Shown here: positions 1 through 5,947 of the stretch, in pieces
How the letters are laid out: every line of letters begins with the position of its first letter
Numbering within the stretch: position 1 is the stretch's first letter
Source of the DNA: Thermoleophilia bacterium
GTDB lineage: Bacteria > Actinomycetota > Thermoleophilia > Gaiellales > Gaiellaceae
Direction of reading: 5' to 3'
Length of the DNA stretch: 5,947 nt
NCBI GenBank assembly: GCA_025934335.1
Contig: JAICYG010000158.1
Span: forward strand, 1-5,947
Position numbers and translations under genes: made by a program
Notes under the pieces: generated by a model
What the model was told of the DNA's origin: nothing
What the model saw: the letters and a program-made list of their open reading frames with translations, nothing else
Databases searched by the model: none

Positions 1-1133
1 AGTTCGGCGACCGCATCAACCGCCGCGAGGCGGAGTGGGAGTCGCGCTGGTGGTCGCCGATCATCAACGCGGAGCACCTCGCGATGCGCGAGCGCGCGGC
101 GATGTTCGACCTGACCGCGTTCTGCATCTTCGACGTGACGGGGCCCGGTGCGCTCGACGTGGTGCAGCAGGTGTCGATGCGCCAGATGAACGTGGTGCAC
201 GGGAAGGTCGTGTACACGCCGGTGCTCTCGCCGAGCGGCACGTTCAAGAGCGACCTGACGGTGATGCGGCTCGGTGACGACCACTTCCGCGTCGTCACGG
301 GCGGCGCCCACGGCATGGCCGACCTCAAGTGGTACGCCGACCACCTCCCCGCCGACGGCTCCGCGCAGATCACCGACCTCACGTCGGCGTACACGACGCT
401 CGGCCTGTGGGGCCCGCGGGCGCGCGACATCCTCTCGTCTCTGACGAGGGACGACCTCTCGAACGAGGCCTTCCCGTTCGCGTCGTGCCGGACGATCGAG
501 CTCGACTCGCTGCGCGTGCTCGCGTCGCGGATCTCGTACGTCGGCGAGCTGGGCTGGGAGCTGTACGTGCCGATCGAGCAGGGCGCCAGGCTGTGGGATC
601 TCGTCTGGGAGGCCGGCGAGCCACACGGGGTCGCGCCGGCGGGCATCGGCGTCTACGGTACGACCGGCCGGCTCGAGAAGTGCTACCGCGCGTTCGGCTT
701 CGAGCTCGACGCCGACTACGACGTCGTCGAGGCCGGGATGGCCTGGGGGAAGGTGAAGACGCCCGACTTCGTTGGCAAGGAGGCGCACGTCGGGCATCGC
801 TCGTCCGACCCGGCGGCCGTGCTCTGCACGCTGACGGTCGACGACCACACGTCGAAGTCGGGCCAGAAGCGGTACATGCTCGGCCGAGAGCCCGTCCTCT
901 CGAAGGACGGGAAGCCGCTCGTGGACGGCAAGGGCCGCCGCGCGTACGTGACGAGCGCGGGCGCCGCGCCGTCGCTCGGCAAGCACGTGCTGCTGACGTA
1001 CCTGCCGCCCGAGAACGCGAACGTCGGCGAGGAGCTGCTCGTCGAGTTCCTGGGCGAGCAGTACCCCGTGACGGTCGCGACGAACGACGCGACGCCCGTG
1101 TTCGATCCCGAGAACGCCAGGATCAGGGCTTGA
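1..1133 (+). CDS. GcvT-type aminomethyltransferase domain protein, probably the C-terminal part of a dimethylglycine/sarcosine dehydrogenase-like flavoprotein (5' partial)
   Basis: The frame is open from base 3, so the true start lies left of the window; the ATG at 84 is internal, because the codons before it (RWWSPIINAEHLA) read as conserved protein. The visible 376 residues form a GcvT fold. The folate-side Asp sits in SDLTV (252-266), the SYVGELGWELYVP motif is at 534-572, and the RLEKCYR segment is at 669-689, where T-proteins keep a conserved Arg. A GcvT C-terminal barrel domain follows from about 813 to the TGA at 1131. In this family the domain binds tetrahydrofolate and accepts the one-carbon unit released by oxidative N-demethylation. 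The motif style is closer to DMGDH/sarcosine dehydrogenase C-termini than to the glycine-cleavage T-protein, and the downstream ETF genes fit a flavin dehydrogenase. I therefore infer an N-terminal FAD (DAO-type) domain off-window. A stand-alone GcvT paralogue is the alternative. The substrate is not determinable here. Confidence 0.87.
   Translation, partial: FGDRINRREAEWESRWWSPIINAEHLAMRERAAMFDLTAFCIFDVTGPGALDVVQQVSMRQMNVVHGKVVYTPVLSPSGTFKSDLTVMRLGDDHFRVVTGGAHGMADLKWYADHLPADGSAQITDLTSAYTTLGLWGPRARDILSSLTRDDLSNEAFPFASCRTIELDSLRVLASRISYVGELGWELYVPIEQGARLWDLVWEAGEPHGVAPAGIGVYGTTGRLEKCYRAFGFELDADYDVVEAGMAWGKVKTPDFVGKEAHVGHRSSDPAAVLCTLTVDDHTSKSGQKRYMLGREPVLSKDGKPLVDGKGRRAYVTSAGAAPSLGKHVLLTYLPPENANVGEELLVEFLGEQYPVTVATNDATPVFDPENARIRA
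1119..1122 (+). promoter_or_regulatory. Shine-Dalgarno AGGA for etfB
   Basis: AGGA lies inside the end of the upstream gene, 7 nt before the TTG at 1130. No ATG or GTG occurs in this frame near the conserved beta-strand that opens ETF beta, so this site supports TTG as the start. The start overlaps the preceding stop (TTGA, 1130-1133), which suggests translational coupling. Confidence 0.55.
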
Positions 1134-1879
1134 GGATCCTCGTCTGCGTGAAGCGTGTCCCGATCACCGGCGGGCGTATGGTGCTGACGGCCGACGAGCA
1201 GGCGATCGAGACGAAGCATCTCGGCTTCACGATCTCGCCGCACGAGGAGTGCGGGGTGGAGGAGGCGGTGCGGCTTGTCGAGGCGAAGGGCGGCGAGGTC
1301 GTCGTGCTGACGCTCGGCCCGGAGGAGGCGGCGGAGCAGCTGCGCGACTGCATGGCGATCGGCGCTGACCGCGGCATCCATCTCGTCTCGGCGGAGGAGT
1401 GGGATGGGCAGGCCACGGCGGCCGCGATCGCCGAGGCGATCCGTGCCGATGAGCCGTTCGACCTGATCGTGTTCGGCAACGAGTCGGCAGACGCGGGCGG
1501 GTACCAGGTGGGCATCCGCGTCGCGTACGCGGTCGGGCTGCCCGTCGTCACCGGGCTGAAAGGGCTGACGGTCGAAGGTGGCCGCGCGCGCTGCGAGCAG
1601 GAGGTTCCGGGCGGGCGCGACGTCTACGACGTGTCCTTGCCGGCGGTCGTGACGGTGAAGGAGGGGCTCAACCTGCCGCGCTACCCGTCGGTGCCGGCGA
1701 AGCTGCGCGCGAAGTCGAAGCCGCTTGACGCCCGGCCGGTCGAAAGGCCGGAGCCGAAGCTCGAGAAGCTGCGCCTCGTCGTGCCGGAAGGATCGCGCAA
1801 GCAGGCCGAGGTGCTCGGCGAGGGCGCGGCCGCGGCGCCGCGCGTCGTCGAGATAATGCGGGAGCTGGGCGTCGCATGA
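1130..1879 (+). CDS. etfB: Electron transfer flavoprotein, beta subunit
   Basis: This 249-residue protein, close to the usual ETF-beta length of about 250-260, binds AMP and docks the dehydrogenase. With EtfA it forms the FAD-carrying soluble electron carrier. Family marks seen are: the opening strand RILVCVKRVP (2-11); an EEAVRL helix (44-49) in place of the usual NPxDExAxEEA region; IGADRGI (77-83); FGNESADAGGYQVG (115-128), the alpha/beta-fold loop; RDVYDVSLPAVVTV (163-176), the core of the ETF-beta signature; and the partner recognition loop LNLPRYPSVPAKLRAK (180-195). I chose TTG at 1130 because it is the only start that keeps the first strand, has an AGGA 7 nt upstream and overlaps the previous stop. 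The 3' end overlaps etfA by ATGA. Position 188 is Val where many ETFs have the anchoring Leu. The long frame reading in from 329 is only the open extension of this frame through the previous gene. Confidence 0.95.
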   Translation: MRILVCVKRVPITGGRMVLTADEQAIETKHLGFTISPHEECGVEEAVRLVEAKGGEVVVLTLGPEEAAEQLRDCMAIGADRGIHLVSAEEWDGQATAAAIAEAIRADEPFDLIVFGNESADAGGYQVGIRVAYAVGLPVVTGLKGLTVEGGRARCEQEVPGGRDVYDVSLPAVVTVKEGLNLPRYPSVPAKLRAKSKPLDARPVERPEPKLEKLRLVVPEGSRKQAEVLGEGAAAAPRVVEIMRELGVA

Positions 1880-2712
1880 CCGTGGTCGTCTTCATGGAGC
1901 GCGCAGACGACGAGCTGTCGCAGCAGGCGCTGACGCTCGCGCGCTCGCTCGGAGGCGAGGTGAGCGCGGCCACGGTCGAGGGGCCGTACGCGCCGGGCGC
2001 ATGGGCCGCGGCGATCGTCGCGGCGGCCGGCGACGCCGACATCGTCGGCCCCGGCTCCGACCGCGGCAACGAGGTGATGGCCCACGTCGCGGCGCAGCTC
2101 GACCTGCCTCTCGCCGCCAACGTGACCGAGGTGCGCGGCGACGAGCTGACGCGCATCCGGTGGGGCGGCACGCTGCTCGAGGAGGCGCGCCTGCACGCGG
2201 GCCGCCGCCTCATGACCGCGGCGCCGTTCGCGTTCCCGCTTAGTGTTGACTCAACACAAACTCTGGTCTTGACGCCCGAACTGGGCGGGGCCGTCGCGGT
2301 CGTCGACCACGTCGCCCCCGACACGGGCGGCAAGGTGTCGTTGGCGGACGCGAAGGTGGTCGTCTCGGGCGGGCGCGGGGTCGGCTCCGCAGAGGGCTTC
2401 GCGATTCTCGAGGAGCTTGCGGCGCTGCTCGACGCGGCGGTCGGCTGCTCGCGGGTCGTCACGAGCGCCGGCTGGCGCCCGCACACCGACCAGGTCGGCC
2501 AGACGGGTACGAAGGTCTCGCCCGACCTCTACATCGCGTGCGGGATCAGCGGCGCGACGCAGCACATCGCCGGGTGCAAGGGCGCGAAGAAGCTGCTCGC
2601 GATCAACGCCGACCGCGAGGCGACGATCTTCGCGCACGCCGACTACGCCGTCGTCGGTGACCTGCATGAAATCGTTCCGGCGATCACCGCCGAGCTGAGG
2701 AAGGCGAAGTAG
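1876..2712 (+). CDS. etfA: Electron transfer flavoprotein, alpha subunit
   Basis: EtfA carries the redox-active FAD of the ETF heterodimer. The ATG at 1876 overlaps the etfB stop (ATGA), and a GGAG at 1861-1864 precedes it by 11 nt. The N-terminal alpha/beta domain spans about residues 1-120. The FAD domain spans about 158-278, with VVSGGRG (162-168), SRVVTSAGW (192-200), QVGQTG (206-211), LYIACGISGATQH (218-230), LAIN (241-244) and HADYAVVGDL (254-263). These match the Arg, Ser, Thr, His, Asn and Asp positions that hold FAD in known ETFs. At 278 residues it is shorter than the usual 310-330, mostly through a compact N-terminal domain and linker, but the frame is intact. Thr228 replaces the Ile/Val of the classic signature (GISGxIQH). 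An AT-rich palindrome and a run of unusual codons occur at the interdomain linker (2238-2262). Equal expression with etfB is expected from the overlap. Confidence 0.96.
   Translation: MTVVVFMERADDELSQQALTLARSLGGEVSAATVEGPYAPGAWAAAIVAAAGDADIVGPGSDRGNEVMAHVAAQLDLPLAANVTEVRGDELTRIRWGGTLLEEARLHAGRRLMTAAPFAFPLSVDSTQTLVLTPELGGAVAVVDHVAPDTGGKVSLADAKVVVSGGRGVGSAEGFAILEELAALLDAAVGCSRVVTSAGWRPHTDQVGQTGTKVSPDLYIACGISGATQHIAGCKGAKKLLAINADREATIFAHADYAVVGDLHEIVPAITAELRKAK
2243..2257. repeat. Perfect 15-nt palindrome (7+1+7) inside etfA
   Basis: GTGTTGA-C-TCAACAC is a perfect inverted repeat with a single central base. It spans the codons for residues 123-128 of EtfA. The flanking codons ctt, agt, gtt, tca, aca, caa and act are AT-rich or AT-ending, unlike the G/C-ending codons on both sides. 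The size and symmetry resemble a dimeric regulator's operator, but no promoter accompanies it, and chance or a local codon-bias effect remains possible. Confidence 0.5.
2698..2704 (+). promoter_or_regulatory. AGGAAGG, possible Shine-Dalgarno of the membrane oxidoreductase
   Basis: This purine run lies at the end of etfA. It is too far (34 nt) from the GTG at 2739 to serve that codon, but is well placed for a start near 2709-2715, where the in-frame codons are GTA, GCG and GTC. It may also simply encode the Arg-Lys tail of EtfA. It is listed because it bears on which start is real. Confidence 0.3.
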
Positions 2713-2738
2713 CGGTCCTCGCCGGCGCCCTGGCGCTC

Positions 2739-4655
2739 GTGGCGCTACTCGCCGCCGCCGGCTACCTCGCGGGGCGGCGCGCGCTCTTCCTCGTGCGGCT
2801 CGTGCGCGCCGGGCGGCCCCTCGACCGCACCGACGATCTTCCGCTGCGCGCGAAGAACGAGGCGACGATCGTGCTCGGCCAGCGGAAGCTGCTGCAGCGC
2901 CTCGTGCCCGGGCTCATGCACGCCGCGATCTTCTGGGGCTTCCTCGCGCTCTTCCCGACGATCGTGATGGCGGCGATCGGCGCCGTCGACCGGGGCGCCT
3001 CGCTGCCGTGGCTCGGGGCGCAGGGGTGGTACATGGCGATCGTCGACGTGTTCGTGCTCGCCGTGCTCGTTGGAATCGCCGTCGCCCTCTGGATCCGCAA
3101 GGTCGTGCGGCCGCAGCGGTTCCACGGCTCACACCTAGGCGAAGCGGACGTGATCCTGGCGCTGATCGCGCTCGTCGTCCTGACGCTGCTCGGCTGGCAC
3201 GCGTCTCGCATCGCCGCCGGCCTTGCCGAGTGGCCGGCGCACGCGTCGTTCCTGTCGAACTGGGTGTCGACCGTGATCCCGGCGCCGCGGGTGCTCGACC
3301 GCGTGTTCGTCTGGGCGCACCTCTGCGTGATCCTCGGCTTCCTCTGCTACCTGCCGTACTCGAAGCACCTGCACATCGCGACCGCTGCGATCAACGTTTT
3401 CTTCTCGCGCACGCGCCGGCGCGGGCGCCTCGAGCCTTTGCGCTTCGACGTGCCCGAGGCCGAGATGAGGTTCGGCGCCGGAACCGTCCGCGACCTGACG
3501 TGGAAGGAGATGGTCGACGCGTTCTCGTGCACCGAGTGCGGCCGCTGCCAGGACGTCTGCCCCGCGTACGCGACCGGCAAGACGCTGTCGCCGAAGCTCG
3601 TGATCATGGGCGTCCGCGACCAGCTGTTCGCCGAGGGACCGAGGCTGATCGCAGGGGGCGAGCTGCAGCCGATCGCGGGCAACGGCGTGTCCGAGGAGAT
3701 GATCTGGGACTGCGTCACCTGCGGCGCGTGCGTGCACGAGTGCCCGGTCTCGATCGAGCACATCGACCACATCGTCGACCTGCGCCGCGACCTCGTGATG
3801 ATGCAGTCGCGCTTCCCGGGCGAGGCCGAGTCGATGCTGCGAGACGTCGAGCGCGTCGGCAACCCGTGGGGAAAGCCGCAGGGCGACAGGGAGTCGTGGG
3901 CGGAGGGTCTCGGCGTCCGCGTCGTGCAGGAGGGCGAGCCGCCGCCGGAGATCCTCTACTGGGTCGGCTGCGCCGCCGCCTACGACGAGCGCGCGCGCGT
4001 CGCGGCCGAGTCGACGGTGAAGCTGCTGCAGAAGGCCGGAGTCGACTTCGCGATCCTCGGCGCGCGCGAGTCGTGCACCGGCGATCCCGCGCGCCGCATG
4101 GGGAACGAGTACGTCTTTCAGGCGTACGCGGAGCAGAACGTCACGACGCTGAACGAAGCGGGCGTGACGAGGATCGTCGCGAGCTGTCCGCACTGCCTCA
4201 ACTCTCTCGGCAACGAGTACCCCGACTTCGGCGGCCGCTACGAGGTGATGCACCATACGCAGCTCCTCGCCGAGCTCGTGCGCGACGGGAAGCTCGAGCC
4301 CGCGAAGGGCGACGCAGCGATCACCTATCACGACTCGTGCTACCTGGCCCGGCACAACGACGTCGTCGTCGAGCCGCGCGAGCTCGTCGCGGCGGTCGGC
4401 AAGCCGGTCGAGATGGAGAAGCGCGGCAAGCGCACGTTCTGCTGCGGTGCGGGCGGCGCGCACATGTGGATGGAGGAGCGCGGCTCGCCGATCAACGAGG
4501 AGCGGGTTCGCCAGGCCGCGGAGACCGGCGCCGACACGCTCGCCGTCGCGTGCCCGTTCTGCACCGTGATGCTCGACGACGGCGTCCGCTCGAGCGGGAA
4601 GCAACTGCGTGTGGTCGACGTGTCCACGCTGCTCGTCGAATCGCTCGACGCTTGA
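2739..4655 (+). CDS. Membrane-anchored (Fe-S) oxidoreductase, DgcB/EtfD/EMO-type (ETF:quinone oxidoreductase)
   Basis: This protein of at least 638 residues is predicted to take electrons from EtfBA and pass them through iron-sulfur centres to the quinone pool. The membrane part (1-225) has about five hydrophobic segments: near 1-20, 58-82, 98-119, 137-157 and 186-206. Candidate haem-b ligands are His61, His194, His210 and His212, the last two in SKHLH. Two 4Fe-4S motifs follow: Cys264/267/270/274-Pro and Cys325/328/331/335-Pro. The two cysteine-rich CCG (DUF224) domains have Cys411, 446, 483 and 486 in the first and Cys534, 568, 569, 605 and 608 in the second. Other conserved marks are VLGQRKLL (45-52), CTGDPARRMGNEY (446-458), YHDSCYLARHN (530-540) and CCGAGGAHMW (568-577). 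The architecture matches DgcB of dimethylglycine demethylation, mycobacterial EtfD and EMO. GTG at 2739, 26 nt after etfA, is the first standard start, but the hydrophobic reading continues upstream to about 2709, so the true N-terminus may be some 10 residues longer. CTG at 2730 is another candidate. Confidence 0.93.
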   Translation: MALLAAAGYLAGRRALFLVRLVRAGRPLDRTDDLPLRAKNEATIVLGQRKLLQRLVPGLMHAAIFWGFLALFPTIVMAAIGAVDRGASLPWLGAQGWYMAIVDVFVLAVLVGIAVALWIRKVVRPQRFHGSHLGEADVILALIALVVLTLLGWHASRIAAGLAEWPAHASFLSNWVSTVIPAPRVLDRVFVWAHLCVILGFLCYLPYSKHLHIATAAINVFFSRTRRRGRLEPLRFDVPEAEMRFGAGTVRDLTWKEMVDAFSCTECGRCQDVCPAYATGKTLSPKLVIMGVRDQLFAEGPRLIAGGELQPIAGNGVSEEMIWDCVTCGACVHECPVSIEHIDHIVDLRRDLVMMQSRFPGEAESMLRDVERVGNPWGKPQGDRESWAEGLGVRVVQEGEPPPEILYWVGCAAAYDERARVAAESTVKLLQKAGVDFAILGARESCTGDPARRMGNEYVFQAYAEQNVTTLNEAGVTRIVASCPHCLNSLGNEYPDFGGRYEVMHHTQLLAELVRDGKLEPAKGDAAITYHDSCYLARHNDVVVEPRELVAAVGKPVEMEKRGKRTFCCGAGGAHMWMEERGSPINEERVRQAAETGADTLAVACPFCTVMLDDGVRSSGKQLRVVDVSTLLVESLDA

Positions 4656-4688
4656 CACGAACTTCGGCGCGATTACGGTCAGGCCGGG
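4656..4688. other. 33-nt spacer with no clear terminator or promoter
   Basis: No GC-rich hairpin with a T-run is visible, so transcription from the operon could continue into the protease gene. A TTGACA at 4653-4658 overlaps the preceding stop codon, but no -10-like hexamer lies 16-18 nt downstream. The only ribosome-binding hint is AGG at 4681-4683, 5 nt before the ATG. Confidence 0.45.
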
Positions 4689-5947
4689 ATGGGTCCGAGG
4701 GTTGCGAGGGTGCGGCGCCTCGCTCTGGGTGCGCTCGTGTGTGCAGTGGTTGTCGGCGGAATGCCCGGCGGCGGCGTCGCGCGATCGGCCCCGGGTAGTT
4801 ATCCGATCTCGCGCGCCTCGAGCCCGAAGCTCGACTCGCGGCTTGCGCTCGTCGCGGCTGCGCAGAGGTCGAACGGCCCCGCCGCGGCGGTCGCGGTCGC
4901 TGAGCGTGCGGGTCTTGCCGGCCGTGCCGGCCGCGTCCGTGCGATCGTGGTCGCCAGGCACGGCGCGTCGTCGGATGCGCAGCGCGCGGTCGAGTCGGCG
5001 GGCGGCGTATTCGAAGGTGCGACCGGTGGTCTCGACGAGGCGCTCCTGCCGCCGGCGGCGCTCGCGAAGCTCGCGAGCGATCCGAGCATCGAGCGCGTTC
5101 GGCCACCGTTCGTCCACCAGGCGGACGCGGTCGACGAGGGAGTGCATCTCGCGGACGCCGACACCTGGCACACGGCCGGCTACGGCGGCGCGGGCGTCAA
5201 GATCGCGATTGTCGACCTCGGCTTCTACGGCTACGGCTCGCTCCTCGGCTCCTCACTGCCGTCGTCGGTGACCGCGATCGACCACTGCAGCGGCAACCTC
5301 ACGGCATCGCCGGTGAACGGCGGGACCGAGCACGGCACGGCGGTGGCCGAGCTCGTCCACCAGATGGCACCCGACGCGCAGCTGTACCTCATCTGCATCG
5401 ACTCGGAGGTCGGTCTCGCGCAGGCCGAGCAGGACGTCCTCTCGAACGGGATCGGGATCGTCAACCACTCCGTCTCCTGGTTCGACACGAGCCCCGGCGA
5501 CGGAACCGGGGCGGCGGGCACGCCCGACGCGATCGTGGCCGACGCCCGCTCGCACGGCGTGCTCTGGGTCAACGCGGCGGGCAACTACCGGCTCGACCAC
5601 TGGCGAGGGTACTTCGATCCCGACGACTCCGACCCCGTCTACAACGAATTCGCAACGGGCGAATCTTCGGAACAGTTCCAGGTCGACGCCGGCGCGGATT
5701 CGTGTGCGCTCCTCAAGTGGGACCGCTGGCCGGCGACGACCGACGACTACGACCTGCTGGTGACCCGCGTGAGCGACGGCGCCGTCGTCGCGTCCTCCGC
5801 GAACGACCAGGCCGACGGCCCCGCGCCTCCCGTCGAGGAAGCCTGCTTCACCAACACAACCGGTTCAGCGACCACGTACGCCGTCTCGATCCTCCGTTAC
5901 AGCGCGCCGGACGCGCCGGTGCTCGACCTCTTCGTGACCGGAGCCGG
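4689..5947 (+). CDS. Secreted subtilisin-like (S8) serine protease, 3' partial
   Basis: The frame is open from ATG 4689 to the window end (419 codons). It starts with a signal peptide: an Arg-rich n-region (RVARVRR, 4-10), a hydrophobic core (11-25), and a likely cut near Gly29-Val-Ala31. A prodomain-like segment (about 82-140) ends in DPSIERVRP, resembling inhibitor-I9-type propeptides. The catalytic core follows, with Asp176 in VKIAIVDLG (170-178), His215 in EHGTAVAELV (214-223) followed by MAPDAQLYL (226-234), and the oxyanion Asn299 in VNAAGN (294-299). The nucleophilic Ser (GTSxAxP) is not reached and should lie to the right. Residues 326-419 look like a beta-sandwich (DDYDLLVTRVSDG at 352-364) inserted between Asn and Ser, as in some S8 relatives. 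ATG 4689 was chosen because it gives a complete n-region; ATG at 4761 would remove it. The usual function is extracellular proteolysis; the substrate is unknown. It is unrelated in role to the upstream operon, and an independent promoter is not evident. Confidence 0.88.
   Translation, partial: MGPRVARVRRLALGALVCAVVVGGMPGGGVARSAPGSYPISRASSPKLDSRLALVAAAQRSNGPAAAVAVAERAGLAGRAGRVRAIVVARHGASSDAQRAVESAGGVFEGATGGLDEALLPPAALAKLASDPSIERVRPPFVHQADAVDEGVHLADADTWHTAGYGGAGVKIAIVDLGFYGYGSLLGSSLPSSVTAIDHCSGNLTASPVNGGTEHGTAVAELVHQMAPDAQLYLICIDSEVGLAQAEQDVLSNGIGIVNHSVSWFDTSPGDGTGAAGTPDAIVADARSHGVLWVNAAGNYRLDHWRGYFDPDDSDPVYNEFATGESSEQFQVDAGADSCALLKWDRWPATTDDYDLLVTRVSDGAVVASSANDQADGPAPPVEEACFTNTTGSATTYAVSILRYSAPDAPVLDLFVTGA

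Noticed and set aside
84..1133. ATG at 84 as the true start of the first gene.
   Set aside because: The frame is open and reads conserved protein sequence upstream to the window edge, and no Shine-Dalgarno precedes it.
2246..2274. TTGACT within the etfA palindrome as an internal promoter.
   Set aside because: The hexamer 17 nt downstream is TTGACG, not a -10 element, and both downstream etfA sequence and the next gene fit operon expression.
4653..4680. TTGACA overlapping the oxidoreductase stop codon as a promoter -35 for the protease gene.
   Set aside because: The only -10-like string (GATTAC at 4671) is 12 nt away, too short, and nothing suitable lies 16-18 nt downstream. TTGA at a stop codon is common by chance.
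3008..4798. Overlapping 596-codon plus-strand frame inside the oxidoreductase gene.
   Set aside because: Arg-rich low-complexity translation in an alternate frame; the real frame has all the cysteine motifs and membrane helices.
4917..4932. Repeated GCCGGCC palindromes.
   Set aside because: They encode an Ala-Gly repeat (AGLAGRAG) in the protease N-terminal region; such short GC palindromes are expected in this base composition.
3135..5171. Very long open frame on the minus strand (678 codons) across the oxidoreductase and the start of the protease gene.
   Set aside because: It is antisense to two genes with clear family motifs. Its translation is rich in Arg, Ala and Asp with no recognisable domain, as expected for shadow frames in high-GC DNA.

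Overview
This high-GC window carries five tightly packed genes, all on the plus strand. Codons end mostly in G or C, genes overlap by 4 nt, and TTG and possibly GTG serve as starts. Together with the protein types, this suggests a high-GC actinobacterium, perhaps a Thermoleophilia-type soil lineage (Gaiellales or Solirubrobacterales). That placement is inferred from style and family resemblance, not from a marker gene.

Bases 1-4655 look like one operon for oxidative demethylation and electron transfer. The first gene enters from the left edge and shows the tetrahydrofolate-binding GcvT-type part of a protein resembling the C-terminal half of dimethylglycine/sarcosine dehydrogenases. It overlaps etfB (beta subunit of electron transfer flavoprotein, TTG start at 1130), which overlaps etfA (alpha subunit, ATG at 1876). 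After a short gap comes a membrane-anchored iron-sulfur oxidoreductase of the DgcB/EtfD/EMO type, with a NarI-like membrane part, two 4Fe-4S motifs and two CCG domains. The proposed flow is: methylated amine -> flavin of the dehydrogenase (one-carbon unit captured on tetrahydrofolate) -> EtfBA -> iron-sulfur membrane protein -> quinone, probably menaquinone. The Pseudomonas dgcAB-etf locus has a similar combination of genes.

Bases 4656-4688 are a short spacer with no clear terminator. From 4689 to the right edge runs the 5' part of a secreted subtilisin-like (S8) protease: signal peptide, prodomain-like segment, catalytic Asp and His, and oxyanion Asn. A sandwich-like region follows the Asn, and the catalytic Ser lies beyond the window. 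Its role looks unrelated to the operon.

The points most worth a second look are the unclear start of the membrane oxidoreductase, a perfect AT-rich 15-nt palindrome with unusual codons inside etfA, divergent residues in the ETF partner-docking loop and signature, and the insertion in the S8 protease. No RNA genes, CRISPR arrays, insertion sequences or convincing promoters were seen.
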